From assembly GCA_964395835.1 (NCBI GenBank), contig CAYNBJ010000005.1, forward strand, positions 1-64,000: DNA of 64,000 nucleotides, written 5' to 3'. The notes below the pieces were generated by a model that saw only the letters and a list, made by a program, of their open reading frames with translations, searched no databases and was not told the DNA's origin. This DNA comes from LLD-282 sp964395835 (GTDB taxonomy: Bacteria > Pseudomonadota > Gammaproteobacteria > Berkiellales > Berkiellaceae). The translations under genes were made by a program, and so were the position numbers. Below are positions 15,728 through 25,073 of the stretch, in pieces. The stretch's first letter is position 1. Each line of letters opens with the position of its first letter.

Positions 15728-16987
15728 TCAAACACAAGAGCGATGCTGACGGTATTCTAAAAATGCTAAAAGCAGAGAAAGAAATATGCTCAATCTTGCT
15801 GCAGTGATCACGATATCTAAGGCCTGATGATAGTCCTGCAAAATGGGGATGACCCGCTGTTGTGCATCTAAAATGCGATCTAAGCGATATCCAATCACTT
15901 GTTGCATGACAGCACCACAAAGAGTATTCGCTGTATTCATGACACCTGAAGTTGTCGCTGCAAGTGCAACGGGGTGAGCCTCTTTGGCAGAAGTAAACGC
16001 TAAAATAAATCCAGCTGAACAAGCGCCTAGAACAAAAAACACCCCTCCCCAGTAAATGACAGTCCAATGGGAAATATCAGGATTAATAAAAACCAGACTG
16101 ATAAAGCTCACAACAATGGCTGAGAATGGCATCAAAATGGATCGTGGTATACTTTCTGAAGCAATACCAAAAAGCACACTGCCACAGGACCATCCTAAAA
16201 ATAAAAGCGGAACCACCTTATGCGCAAGATAGGCTGGCAAACCGTGGCCTTCGACTAAAAATGCAATACCCCATGCTTCACCAATAGCCAAAGTAGGGAC
16301 ATACATCAAGCCAGCATATAATGCAGCAACGATAGTCAGTGGTGATGAGCAGACTGTAAACAACTCTTTGAGGACTGTAGTCCAGCTTTTGGTTTGTTGA
16401 TCAAGAGAGATCTGGTCACACGGCAAAACGAAATAAATCAGGATAGATAAAACGCTACCAATGATAAAAAACAAATGAAAGCAATCTTGCCATCGAGAGA
16501 GGCTCTGGATAAACGGACCCACCAAGGCCTGACCAAAGGCTGCTCCAGACATGCCACACATCACGGTTAATCCAGTCATCAGAGAAAAATGTTTACGATC
16601 AAAGGCCAGTGCTGCCACTTTAAAACAGCCAATCACCGCAAACGCACTCCCGACACCCGTTAAAATGCGACCAAAGATCGCTAAAGAGACATGATCGGCT
16701 AATGCAAAGCACTCGGCACCTAAAGCACAGACTAAGACAGCAATTGGAATCGTTTTTTTAGGACCGTAGCGATCTAAAAAAATACCGGCTGGAATCTGCA
16801 TCAAACCGTATGCATACAAAAAATATGCTGCCATCAATCCAAACTGTTCTGAATTTAATAAAAAAGTGCCCTGGATCTGAGGTTTTAAAACAGAAGGAAT
16901 CACTTGCAATAAAAACTGATAAAAATAGAAAGAAACTGCCGCACACCACGCGAAAATTCCTCTCCATTCAATGGTCTTTTTATTCAT
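15728..16987 (-). CDS. Major facilitator superfamily transporter
   Basis: A 419-aa MFS carrier with about 12 membrane helices. The loop 2-3 signature is QIPAGIFLDRYGPKK, and GRILTGVGSAFAVIGCFKVAALAF follows in the N-terminal half. The family type resembles the MFS proteins common in Legionella and Coxiella relatives (Pht-like and related nutrient importers), but the substrate cannot be read from sequence. AGGAGTAC precedes the ATG. Monocistronic, separated from mlaB by 56 bases. Confidence 0.85.
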   Translation of the reverse strand: MNKKTIEWRGIFAWCAAVSFYFYQFLLQVIPSVLKPQIQGTFLLNSEQFGLMAAYFLYAYGLMQIPAGIFLDRYGPKKTIPIAVLVCALGAECFALADHVSLAIFGRILTGVGSAFAVIGCFKVAALAFDRKHFSLMTGLTVMCGMSGAAFGQALVGPFIQSLSRWQDCFHLFFIIGSVLSILIYFVLPCDQISLDQQTKSWTTVLKELFTVCSSPLTIVAALYAGLMYVPTLAIGEAWGIAFLVEGHGLPAYLAHKVVPLLFLGWSCGSVLFGIASESIPRSILMPFSAIVVSFISLVFINPDISHWTVIYWGGVFFVLGACSAGFILAFTSAKEAHPVALAATTSGVMNTANTLCGAVMQQVIGYRLDRILDAQQRVIPILQDYHQALDIVITAARLSIFLSLLLAFLEYRQHRSCV

Positions 16988-17043
16988 AAAGAAGTACTCC
17001 TAACAATAATCTTCTTTATTGTGCCATAAAAGACTGTCATTGC

Positions 17044-17367
17044 TCAAAGAGAATCGCTAGAAAAAGTCTCTGCTTCTAATGGAAAAAGGTCTTCTAGCCC
17101 ATAGGTCCGGATGCACCCATGCAAATAACGAGGCATACCCAAAATAGATACAGTGAGGTTTTTGCGTACACACTCTCTTTTCACCTCAATTAAAAAAGCC
17201 AGAAAACTCGAATCACCATGCTCTAGTCCCTGACAATCAATCAGAAAAGGCTCAGTGATACTTTCCGCTATCCCTTGCCATCGAGACAAAAGATCCTGTG
17301 CATTCTCAAAAACCACCGTTTGCGAGATGATCAATCGATGAGATATAGGGTCAAAATCAATCCGCAT
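17044..17367 (-). CDS. mlaB: MlaB, STAS-domain subunit of the Mla phospholipid transporter
   Basis: Cytoplasmic STAS-domain protein that stabilises and activates the MlaFE ABC complex. 107 aa with the STAS pattern: beta strands RLIISQTVVF, then FLIDCQGLEHGDSSFLAFLIEVKREC, where DSS is the conserved threonine/serine switch region. Last gene of mlaFEDCB, 12 bases after mlaC. Confidence 0.85.
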   Translation of the reverse strand: MRIDFDPISHRLIISQTVVFENAQDLLSRWQGIAESITEPFLIDCQGLEHGDSSFLAFLIEVKRECVRKNLTVSILGMPRYLHGCIRTYGLEDLFPLEAETFSSDSL

Positions 17368-17379
17368 GGTCTCGATTCC

Positions 17380-17994
17380 TTATAATGACTTTTCGGTCAA
17401 ACGAGCACGCATAGCATCAATACCGCCTTTAAGGCCTTTCTGTGCAATCACTTCTTCGTATTGTCCCTGTAAACCTTTTAAAAGAGAAACCCCTTCTATC
17501 AGGAGATCAAAAATCTTCCACTCTTTTCCTACTAAACGCAATTGATAAATAATATGAATGGGATCTTTATTACTTTGAATAATTTCTGAAGAAATTGGCA
17601 CAGTCTTAGCTGTCATATAATCTGTTTTTGGAGGGCGCGAATAACTGATTGTCTTATCTTGAATCATAAACAAAGTTGACGCATAGGTTTGAATCATCAA
17701 TTTAGTAAACACTTCTGAAAATTCTTTTTTTTCTACGGCGCTCGCTTTAGTCCATGCTTTACGACCTGCAACCCATTTTGTCATATACTCAATATCCACA
17801 TGCGGAATAATCTTTCTATCAATCAAGTAATTGACCTGTTGTGTTTGAGAGGGTGTCAGATCTTTCAGCTCAGCGAGCACCTCTGTTGTTGCCTGATACA
17901 TAAATCTATCCGGTGGTACAACAACAGAATCTGCATAAGTGGATGCTAAAAAGAAACCACATAAGACAAAAAAGATAAAATTGAACTTTTTCAT
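17380..17994 (-). CDS. mlaC: MlaC, periplasmic phospholipid carrier
   Basis: Ferries phospholipids between the outer-membrane MlaA complex and the inner-membrane MlaFEDB complex. It has a signal peptide (MKKFNFIFFVLCGFFLASTYA), then the family core VNYLIDRKIIPHVDIEYMTKWVAGRKAW, YASTLFM and WKIFDLLIEGVSLLKGLQGQYEEVI. 204 aa, normal. Overlaps mlaD by 4 bp. Confidence 0.93.
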   Translation of the reverse strand: MKKFNFIFFVLCGFFLASTYADSVVVPPDRFMYQATTEVLAELKDLTPSQTQQVNYLIDRKIIPHVDIEYMTKWVAGRKAWTKASAVEKKEFSEVFTKLMIQTYASTLFMIQDKTISYSRPPKTDYMTAKTVPISSEIIQSNKDPIHIIYQLRLVGKEWKIFDLLIEGVSLLKGLQGQYEEVIAQKGLKGGIDAMRARLTEKSL

Positions 17995-18491
17995 GAAGGT
18001 ATCTCCGCAGATGTAGGCAAGGATTTGGAAGAAGACAAGGTACTGACCACTTTCGAAATAAGCTCTTCAAGTACCAAGGCAGGTGTCGTTTGACTCTGTT
18101 CAATCACACTGCCTTTATGCCAAAAACTCTCTGAAAATCCCGGATAAATAGTCAAATAATTATCTCCTAAGAGCCCAGCTGTAACAACTGCAACACGTGA
18201 ATCATCAGGAATAGACTTATAATCCGCATGAATATCACAAATCACGTCAGCTGAGAATGTTTCAGGATTCAAGCGAATAACTTTTACGCGCCCTACAGTC
18301 ACGCCAGAAATCGCGATTTTTGATTGAGGCTTTAAACGCCCCACATTTGAAAACTCAATTTTCACCTCATACGACTGATCTGTATTGTATAAAAAATTCC
18401 CAGAACTCAACCGTAAAGCCAAAAAAAACAAAGCAAGAAAGCCAAAGGAGACAAAAATCCCAATTGCTCTATAATAGCGCTTTTCATCCAT
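17991..18491 (-). CDS. mlaD: MlaD, MCE-domain lipid-binding subunit
   Basis: Membrane-anchored MCE protein whose hexamer forms the periplasmic lipid channel of the Mla system. One N-terminal helix (IGIFVSFGFLALFFLAL), then the MCE domain: SYEVKIEFSNVGRLKPQSKIAISGVTVGRVKVI and SRVAVVTAGLLGDNYLTI. Its C-terminal tail (VLEELISKVVSTL) is short. Two bases separate it from mlaE. Confidence 0.94.
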   Translation of the reverse strand: MDEKRYYRAIGIFVSFGFLALFFLALRLSSGNFLYNTDQSYEVKIEFSNVGRLKPQSKIAISGVTVGRVKVIRLNPETFSADVICDIHADYKSIPDDSRVAVVTAGLLGDNYLTIYPGFSESFWHKGSVIEQSQTTPALVLEELISKVVSTLSSSKSLPTSAEIPS

Positions 18492-18493
18492 AT

Positions 18494-19267
18494 TTAATAA
18501 ACCGCCATAGTAAATGATGTCACAATAAAATCTAATGCTAAAGTCAAAATTGTCCCGCTCACGACTGTTTGTGTTGTTGCCCTGGCAACAGCCTCTACCT
18601 GAGGTTCGACACTATAACCTTGATAAATAGCTATACACACAGCAGAAGTAAAAAACAACTCTGCTTTTACTAAGCACATGATTGTATCTGTCCAAAAAGA
18701 AACATTCGGATAAATATTTCCCCAAAAAGCCCCGCTATCGACGCCTAAGACAGAAATACTCACAAAACTGCCTGCAAAAATCGATGATACAACAAAGATC
18801 GAAACTGCCAAAGGGGCTATCATCAGAGCCCCACACAATCGAGGCCAAACAAGTCTTGCCCTCGGATCGACGCCCATCACTTCCAAACTATCAATCTGCA
18901 TACTAATTCGCATAGAAGCTAACTCTGCAGTAATTGTAGAGCAGCTTTGTCCAATAAAAAACAAACTACACATCACTGGTCCCAGTTCACGAATCATAGC
19001 CAGAGCTATGAGCTGCCCTAAAGCCTGATCGGCGGAAAAACGGTTCAATATATAAAAACACTGCAAACCCAAAACCATGCCAATAAAACTTGAAGACATT
19101 AAGATTAACCACAGAGACTGTGCACCTTGCTGATAAATCGCATAGATAAATTGAGGTAAAAATCTTTTATCACTTAGACCGATACTCGAAAAAATAAAAT
19201 GACAGGCTGCACCAAGACTGATCCAAAAATGATCACATTTTTTGCCAATTTTTTCTACAAAAGCCAT
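18494..19267 (-). CDS. mlaE: MlaE, permease of the Mla ABC transporter
   Basis: Inner-membrane permease. About five helices and the family motifs GMVLGLQCFYILNRFSADQALG, ALAMIRELGPVMCSLFFIGQSCSTITAELASMRI and EVMGVDPRARLVWPR are clear. 257 aa. Its start overlaps the end of mlaF by 13 bp. Together with MlaF, MlaB and MlaD it forms the transport complex that maintains lipid asymmetry of the outer membrane. Confidence 0.95.
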   Translation of the reverse strand: MAFVEKIGKKCDHFWISLGAACHFIFSSIGLSDKRFLPQFIYAIYQQGAQSLWLILMSSSFIGMVLGLQCFYILNRFSADQALGQLIALAMIRELGPVMCSLFFIGQSCSTITAELASMRISMQIDSLEVMGVDPRARLVWPRLCGALMIAPLAVSIFVVSSIFAGSFVSISVLGVDSGAFWGNIYPNVSFWTDTIMCLVKAELFFTSAVCIAIYQGYSVEPQVEAVARATTQTVVSGTILTLALDFIVTSFTMAVY

Positions 19268-20052
19268 AACAACTCCTCTGTAACTGATTTTTCATGAGGC
19301 ATATGAAATTGAACAGGGCCATCAGCTAAAGCCTGCACAAACTGTACCACAGCTGGATCTTGACAACGAACAAATTCATGCGCTGTGCCGTGAAATCGAA
19401 TTTTACCCTGATTGAGAAAAATCACACGATCAGCAATCGCTAATGTTTCTCCAACATCATGAGAAACGACTAATGAGGTCATGCCAAGATCTTTTGTAAA
19501 TTGATGAATCAAGCGCACAAGCGCGCCCATAGAAATCGGATCTTGCCCTGCAAATGGCTCATCATAAAAGATGATTTGCGGATCTAAAGCAATAGCTCTT
19601 GCTAAGGCAACTCTTCGTTGCATCCCCCCAGACAATTCATGGGGATAATAATGTGCTGCTGCTCTGAGCCCCACAGCCTCTAATTTCATCAAACCAACAG
19701 TTTTTTGAAAAGAAAGGGGTAAGGTTGTATGCTCTGAGATTGGAAAACACACATTTTCCAATACAGTTAAGTCATTAAACAATGCTGCTGATTGAAATAA
19801 AAAACCAATTTTTTTCCATAATTGAACTCTTTGTGCGACAGTCAAGCTGCTAAGAGAGTGATCAAAGATTTTTACTTTTCCTGATTCTGGGCGAAGACGA
19901 CCGGTCATAATATTGAGTAAAGTGGATTTTCCCGATCCGCTTGAGCCCATAATAGCTGTGATAATCCCACGCTCAATCTTCAAAGACACTTTATCTAAAA
20001 TACAGCGATTATTACGAAAAAACGAAACATCTTCAAGCTCGATAAAAGCCAT
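19255..20052 (-). CDS. mlaF: MlaF, ATPase of the Mla phospholipid transporter
   Basis: ABC ATPase: Walker A GSSGSGKST, Q-loop FLFQSAALFNDLTV, signature LSGGMQRR, Walker B IIFYDEPFAGQDP and switch histidine VSHD. The MlaF C-terminal extension contacting the neighbouring subunit is present (VQFVQALADGPVQFHMPH). First gene of mlaFEDCB. Confidence 0.95.
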   Translation of the reverse strand: MAFIELEDVSFFRNNRCILDKVSLKIERGIITAIMGSSGSGKSTLLNIMTGRLRPESGKVKIFDHSLSSLTVAQRVQLWKKIGFLFQSAALFNDLTVLENVCFPISEHTTLPLSFQKTVGLMKLEAVGLRAAAHYYPHELSGGMQRRVALARAIALDPQIIFYDEPFAGQDPISMGALVRLIHQFTKDLGMTSLVVSHDVGETLAIADRVIFLNQGKIRFHGTAHEFVRCQDPAVVQFVQALADGPVQFHMPHEKSVTEELLWLL

Positions 20053-20169
20053 ATTTTTCCGTCCTTATATTTCTGGTCCACAAATGCTAACGAGTTTGCA
20101 AAGAAAACTGGCTGAGTCCTTCTTTTTAGTTTAGACACTCAAAAAAAATTGCAACAGCATCACATAACA

Positions 20170-20193
20170 CTGTCTATAATTTAGCATAGACAG
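20170..20193 (+). promoter_or_regulatory. Inverted repeat over a -10 box upstream of kdsC
   Basis: CTGTCTA and TAGACAG are perfect inverted arms 10 bases apart, and the left arm runs into TATAAT (20175-20180). A TTGCAA lies 20 bp upstream, a long spacer. The layout would suit a regulated promoter with an operator. No regulator is identified. Confidence 0.4.
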
Positions 20194-20238
20194 GGCTACA
20201 TTGAGAGTCTAGGCAGACTTTCATCTCGGTGACTTATC

Positions 20239-20754
20239 ATGCAATTTGAAAACAACCTTTCTCTTTTGAAAAAAAAGATTCTTCTCCTAAAGGCAATTTT
20301 TTTTGATGTTGATGGCATTTTAACTCTGAGACATAGAGATCTGCAACCGTCCTTTTCTACTGAACCGATTTTTTCAGAAGATCAAAGTGCCCTCTTAGAT
20401 TTAAAAAATCTTGGGTTAACAGTAGGTATTATCTCATCAGGAGAGCATAAAAAAGCCAAACTGCTATTGCAAGAACTTGGAATAGAGTATCTCTATTTCA
20501 AATACCCAAATAAAATCAAAGCCATTGAAGAGGTGTGTGCGACTTTAAATTATCAAATGCACCAAGTCGCTCACATGGGAGATGGCCCAGCGGATGCATC
20601 TGTTTTCTCGTATGTTGGACTTGCTATTACCGTCCCCGAAGCTGATAAAGCAGTGATTCAAAAATCGCATTACTGCACACAGCGTTCGGGAGGATGGGGA
20701 GCAGTGCGAGAAATATCGAATCTCATTCTGTATTATCATAAGGAATGTCATTAA
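20239..20754 (+). CDS. kdsC: 3-deoxy-D-manno-octulosonate 8-phosphate phosphatase KdsC
   Basis: HAD-fold phosphatase producing Kdo for lipid A core synthesis. HAD motif I is FFDVDGILT (usual DVDGVLTDG) and motif II lies in VGIISSGEHKKAK. The tail region HMGDGPADASVFSYVGLAITVPEA matches the GDD..D..V...G...V.NA pattern. 171 aa, the KdsC size. First of kdsC-lptC-lptB-rpoN-hpf. Confidence 0.9.
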   Translation: MQFENNLSLLKKKILLLKAIFFDVDGILTLRHRDLQPSFSTEPIFSEDQSALLDLKNLGLTVGIISSGEHKKAKLLLQELGIEYLYFKYPNKIKAIEEVCATLNYQMHQVAHMGDGPADASVFSYVGLAITVPEADKAVIQKSHYCTQRSGGWGAVREISNLILYYHKECH

Positions 20755-20756
20755 TC

Positions 20757-21179
20757 ATGTATGGTTTTGCTTTTTTCGCGCTTTTTTTAGCCTTAGGATG
20801 GACAGCGTTAGATACCTACCAAAGAGCTGATATGTCGTCTCGACGAGTGCCTGTCAATCAGATTTCAGAGTTTATCACTATAGAGTCCTTATCTTTTTCT
20901 CAGCTCAGTTCACTCAATCTTTATGCTCAGAAATTATATTATCAGACGACTTCAAAATCATGGGCTTTTTTTGAGGTTGTTTTTTCCGATCCCCTTTATG
21001 GCCTGTGCCATGCTTCTGATATGGTCTACGATCCGCATTCTGAGCTTTTAGTCTTCCCCAAAGGGCTCAATGTAGAAAATATGCAAAATCCACTCACAGG
21101 TCAAATTCTCTATGCCACTTACGATTTAAAAACGCGAGAATGGAATATTTCTGAACAACAGTGGGTCCTAAGTCAATAA
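20757..21179 (+). CDS. lptC: LptC-like LPS export protein
   Basis: Single-helix inner-membrane protein (MYGFAFFALFLALGWTAL) with a periplasmic beta-jellyroll-like part, matching LptC in position and plan: it sits between kdsC and lptB and starts with a short anchor. Sequence identity to known LptC is low by eye, and the protein is short (140 aa against about 190). The ATG at 20757 is preferred because AAGGA lies 12 bases upstream. An ATG at 20745 has that site almost touching it. No lptA follows. Confidence 0.75.
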   Translation: MYGFAFFALFLALGWTALDTYQRADMSSRRVPVNQISEFITIESLSFSQLSSLNLYAQKLYYQTTSKSWAFFEVVFSDPLYGLCHASDMVYDPHSELLVFPKGLNVENMQNPLTGQILYATYDLKTREWNISEQQWVLSQ

Positions 21180-21262
21180 AATCAATAAAAATCAATCAAT
21201 AGCCTGAAGTTTCAGGATCATTGTGCCGATATCAAACTTAGTTCCGATTTTTAGTTTATTCT

Positions 21263-21994
21263 ATGTTAGAAACACAAGACTTATCGTATTTGCTACCTTC
21301 AGGACAAATCCTGATAGAGAATATTAATGTTTCTCTCTCTCCTAAAAAAATTGTTGGTCTTTTAGGCCCGAACGGTGCGGGAAAAACAACTTTATTTTCT
21401 CTACTCTTGGGTCTGATGAAGCCATCATCTGGATCGATTCTTTTAGATAACAATCCTATCACGGCGCTATCTGTGCAAAAAAGAATCCGTTTAGGATTGG
21501 GATATTTACCTCAAGATGGCGCATTATTTCAAGAGCTATCGGTTTTGGAAAATTTAATTTCTTTATTTGAATATCAAGAGCATTCGAAAACAGATTCTAC
21601 TCGTTTCGTTTTAGAGCTTTTAGATCAGATTCATCTGGGAGATATCGCCTCTCGTCCTGTTTTTGTTTTATCTGGAGGCCAAAAAAGAAGGTTGGAATTT
21701 GGAAGAATTCTAGCAATGAATCCAAAATATGTCTTATTGGATGAGCCATTTTCTGGTGTTGATCCTAAATCTATAGAGGATATTCAAAATCATATCATTC
21801 AATTAAAAGAAAGAAATATAGGGGTTTTTATTTCTGATCATAATATTCATGCGATTACCGATATTTCGGATGAAATGTATTTATTGATTGACGGGAAAAT
21901 CGCTGCGCATGGAAATAGTCATGAGTTGATTAAAAACCCTTATTTGCGAGACAGATACTTTGGTCATAAGATTTCATCAAGCTATCTCTCTTAG
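21263..21994 (+). CDS. lptB: LptB, ATPase of the LPS export ABC transporter
   Basis: Powers LPS extraction with LptFG. Walker A GPNGAGKTT, Q-loop GYLPQDGALFQELSV, signature LSGGQKRRLEFGRILAMNPKYVLLDEPFSGVDP and switch ISDHNIHA, close to the LptB family wording (VDPISV, DHNVRETL). 243 aa, normal. An 83-base gap separates it from lptC, too short to contain lptA. Confidence 0.95.
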   Translation: MLETQDLSYLLPSGQILIENINVSLSPKKIVGLLGPNGAGKTTLFSLLLGLMKPSSGSILLDNNPITALSVQKRIRLGLGYLPQDGALFQELSVLENLISLFEYQEHSKTDSTRFVLELLDQIHLGDIASRPVFVLSGGQKRRLEFGRILAMNPKYVLLDEPFSGVDPKSIEDIQNHIIQLKERNIGVFISDHNIHAITDISDEMYLLIDGKIAAHGNSHELIKNPYLRDRYFGHKISSSYLS

Positions 21995-22067
21995 GTGATA
22001 TTGCTCACATAATCCGTATCGGAATTATATGCTTGATATACCAAGTTTGATCTTATGATGTGTGTTT

Positions 22068-23339
22068 ATGCAAAAAATGATTTTATCGCATTCCCAATCA
22101 TTGCATCTGACAGCTTCTTTAAAAGAAGCGATTAGTTTATTGCAACTATCAAATTATGAATTGTTTGAAAAAGTATCATCTTTAAGCCAGACGAATCCCT
22201 TTATCCACTTCAGCGCGCTTTCTCACGCTCTGAGGTATAAGTCTTTCAGCCTGGATGAGGAAAAGGAATATAAAGATCCTCGAGAAGAGAGTTTAGTGTC
22301 TTATTTAAAATCTGAACTTCTGATTAGCAAGCTAGCTCCAGATATACAAAAAATTGCCTCAAATTTAATTGAGCACTGTGATGAAAAGGGATTTTTCGAT
22401 CCTGCAGAATTTTTTAGCTTACCATCTCATATTCAACATCTGATTAATCTCTGGTTAAAAAAGCTTGATCCAATCGGATTAGGTTCAAGATCGATTTATG
22501 AATGTTTATTATGGCAAATAGACGAAAAAATTTTTCAATTTCCTCAATTACATGCTGTCCGTCTTGTATTAGAAAAAATGCAACAAGGAAAAGGATTTTC
22601 GACCTTATCCAAAAATGATCTCGAATCTGTGAAGCAGATCTTAAATGAGTATGAATGTCATTTTTATTTTTATCCTGCCTCTTGCTTCTCAAGCACTTAT
22701 CATCGCACAGAGATGAGCGAATGGATTGATTTAGTCGCTATCTGGGATAGGGAAAAAGAGAGATTTTTGGTGCGACGCCATAAAGACTACAAGTGGGAAT
22801 TGCAAGTTGAATCCTGGCCAGAAAATTTATCTAAAAAACATAGTTTAAGGAAAATGTATCAAGAAGCAGTAAATTTAGAAAAAATGATTGCTATACGCAA
22901 CAATAGCCTTCAAAAAACAGTCCAAATTCTTTGTGACTATCAAAAAGAATTTTTACTATATGGTTTTGATTATTTAAAGCCCATGATTTTAAAAGACTTA
23001 CATGAAAAAGTTGGTTTGCATGAATCCACACTGTGCAGGCTCTTAGATAAAAAAACCATTCTCACAAAAAATGGATTAATTCTCATAAAGAATATGCTAT
23101 CAAGGCCGATAAAAAGCTTAGTGAATAACGCAAAATCCCAAAAAAGTGTTCATCAAATGATTCTTCACTATCTGATGTCTGAAAATCTTACAGAGCCTTA
23201 TTCTGACGATAAGATTACGAAAATGCTACGCGCTCAAGGCATTGATATTGCTAGAAGAACTGTTTCCAAGTATCGCGAAGATTTGGGGTTTTTGAGCTCA
23301 CATAAACGTAAAAAATTCCAGGAGAATTCGTATGTCTGA
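22068..23339 (+). CDS. rpoN: RNA polymerase sigma-54 factor
   Basis: Alternative sigma factor that needs AAA+ activators and reads -24/-12 promoters. Region I is MILSHSQSLHLTASLKEAISLLQ. The core-binding and DNA-binding domains follow, with the RpoN box seen as ARRTVSKYRE near the C-terminus. At 423 aa it is shorter than E. coli RpoN (477), mainly in the acidic region II. The ATG at 22068 reproduces the family N-terminus; a GTG two codons earlier is also possible. It overlaps hpf by 8 bp. Confidence 0.94.
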   Translation: MQKMILSHSQSLHLTASLKEAISLLQLSNYELFEKVSSLSQTNPFIHFSALSHALRYKSFSLDEEKEYKDPREESLVSYLKSELLISKLAPDIQKIASNLIEHCDEKGFFDPAEFFSLPSHIQHLINLWLKKLDPIGLGSRSIYECLLWQIDEKIFQFPQLHAVRLVLEKMQQGKGFSTLSKNDLESVKQILNEYECHFYFYPASCFSSTYHRTEMSEWIDLVAIWDREKERFLVRRHKDYKWELQVESWPENLSKKHSLRKMYQEAVNLEKMIAIRNNSLQKTVQILCDYQKEFLLYGFDYLKPMILKDLHEKVGLHESTLCRLLDKKTILTKNGLILIKNMLSRPIKSLVNNAKSQKSVHQMILHYLMSENLTEPYSDDKITKMLRAQGIDIARRTVSKYREDLGFLSSHKRKKFQENSYV

Positions 23340-23703
23340 TTTCATTCAATACAGCTTTCACCATCTCAATCAAAATGAAAAAGAGATGATTAAAAATCAA
23401 ACTATTGCGCACTTTAATAACATGTCTCAGCATGTCCATAGTTCTATTCGCCATCTCAAAGTACATATCGATGTATCCAAACACAATAAAGAGGGGGATC
23501 ATCATATCTATGACATTTCGATTAATGTGATGGGTCATCTGCACGGGCAGCATCAAACCTTTCATCATGAAAAAGAAGGTTTTGATCTAGAGAGCTGCCT
23601 CCACGAGTCGCTCTCTAGTCTCAACGAAGGAATTCGGCGCGCTCTTGATCGAGATCACCTTGAACGCGCGGTGTTTAAAAACAAAAGAACTTTTGGTGCT
23701 TAA
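23332..23703 (+). CDS. hpf: Ribosome hibernation promoting factor-like protein
   Basis: A 123-aa protein in the usual place of HPF, directly after rpoN. The beta-alpha-beta fold is suggested by LKVHIDVSKHNKEGDHHIYDISINVMG and the helix SCLHESLSSLNEGIRRALDRDHLERA. It is diverged and unusually histidine-rich. The family dimerises or silences 70S ribosomes in stationary phase. Position and pattern together support the call. Confidence 0.7.
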   Translation: MSDFIQYSFHHLNQNEKEMIKNQTIAHFNNMSQHVHSSIRHLKVHIDVSKHNKEGDHHIYDISINVMGHLHGQHQTFHHEKEGFDLESCLHESLSSLNEGIRRALDRDHLERAVFKNKRTFGA

Positions 23704-25073
23704 TCACTGCTCACATTTATAGCAGCAAATCCCAAAGGACCAATTTTCCAAGAGGACCATGGTTCTTTGGGGGCCGCATGCCACTGCAAACTGAGATATA
23801 ACTCTCTGAGTTGAGCAGCAATCGTAGTATCTTTGAGAGCATGTTGCCTCTGGCCAGATTCATAATACCAACCTTGAATACCTCTTGAGTAAGTCCCTTG
23901 TTCGATATTCACACCAGGTCCAGAAATACTATCAACAACAATACATCGATCATACTGTGCAATCATTTCTTCTAAAGAATCACAATTTGTGCTCATAAAA
24001 ACATTGCGCAATCCACCTGCAGTACCATTGGGCTCGAGCCCCAATCTCACAGCGGAATAATAACCCAAAATATATTCTTGAATGCAACCATTTTGAATAA
24101 TATCCAAAGGCTGTGTCGCTATTCCATCAGAATCTAATTTTTGGGATCCGGGACCATAATCAATATGCGGTTGATCTGCAATAGTACACCACTTTGGTAA
24201 AACCTGACTATGCATTTCATTGTGGAGAAATGTTTGCCCTAAATACTGTAATCGCCCAGACAAAGCTGCGAGTAAGTGTTTAATGAGCGAGAAGGACGAA
24301 CGCTCTGTAAAAATCACAGGGTAAATTCCTGATGGAACAGACTTCTTGTCTCGCTGAGATAAGATTCTGTCAGCTGTACGATGATATAAGCTCTGGGTCG
24401 ATCCTAAGTGCGAAAAAACGCGATGATAATGAGCATCGCCATCAGACTCATCGCCCTGAGAATCTCTCAACAAAAGAGACAATCCTTGATTAAAAAAAGT
24501 GGATGGAGTCACTGCCCAAAGTCCATGACTATTTGCGCGCACACTGAGATGATAGGATCCACTCACTGAGGCTCCATCAGATTGCAAAGCCGTTCCTTTC
24601 ATGCGCCCTAAAGCATAATTTTCTATTTCATGGACTCTATCCATCCAGGAATTGAGATCAGAACTCTCTAAACTTTCTATGCAAACATCATGAGCCGATC
24701 TTTGAAAATAACGTTCTGGCGGCAACGCATGAAAAAAATCAGGCTGCGCTTTATGAGCTAAAGCGATTGCCTGATGAGCAGCTTTTTTCCAAGTCACTAA
24801 AAGATCGCCACTGACATGAGCGACAGCACTCTGATGCCCAATAAAAACTCTTAAACCCAAATCCGAATGAGTTTCATAACTAGAATTCTCTCTTTTTCCA
24901 TTTCGAACAGAAAGCTCACACGATTGTTGATAATCATATGAAAAAGACCAAGCATCTATCTCTTTAAGAGAATTCATATATTCTTTAAGCTCATTCAAAT
25001 CTTTGGTACGTGCATACATATGCGCCAAGCGATCATCTGCATGCAAAATAGGACTTAAACTATGCAGTTTCAT
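23700..25073 (-). CDS. pmbA: PmbA/TldE, inactive-type subunit of the TldD-TldE metalloprotease
   Basis: Partner of TldD in the heterodimeric protease linked to CcdA degradation and microcin maturation. Family features: GLRVFIGHQSAVAHVSGD, SLERYFxRSAHD-like region, and the C-terminal LGYYSAVRLGLEPNGTAGGLRNVFMSTN plus GPGVNIEQGTYSRGIQGWYYESG. The HExxH of TldD is absent, as expected. The start at 25073 has GGAGG 5 bases upstream; the four codons before it are excluded. It overlaps tldD by 14 bp. Confidence 0.92.
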   Translation of the reverse strand: MKLHSLSPILHADDRLAHMYARTKDLNELKEYMNSLKEIDAWSFSYDYQQSCELSVRNGKRENSSYETHSDLGLRVFIGHQSAVAHVSGDLLVTWKKAAHQAIALAHKAQPDFFHALPPERYFQRSAHDVCIESLESSDLNSWMDRVHEIENYALGRMKGTALQSDGASVSGSYHLSVRANSHGLWAVTPSTFFNQGLSLLLRDSQGDESDGDAHYHRVFSHLGSTQSLYHRTADRILSQRDKKSVPSGIYPVIFTERSSFSLIKHLLAALSGRLQYLGQTFLHNEMHSQVLPKWCTIADQPHIDYGPGSQKLDSDGIATQPLDIIQNGCIQEYILGYYSAVRLGLEPNGTAGGLRNVFMSTNCDSLEEMIAQYDRCIVVDSISGPGVNIEQGTYSRGIQGWYYESGQRQHALKDTTIAAQLRELYLSLQWHAAPKEPWSSWKIGPLGFAAINVSSD

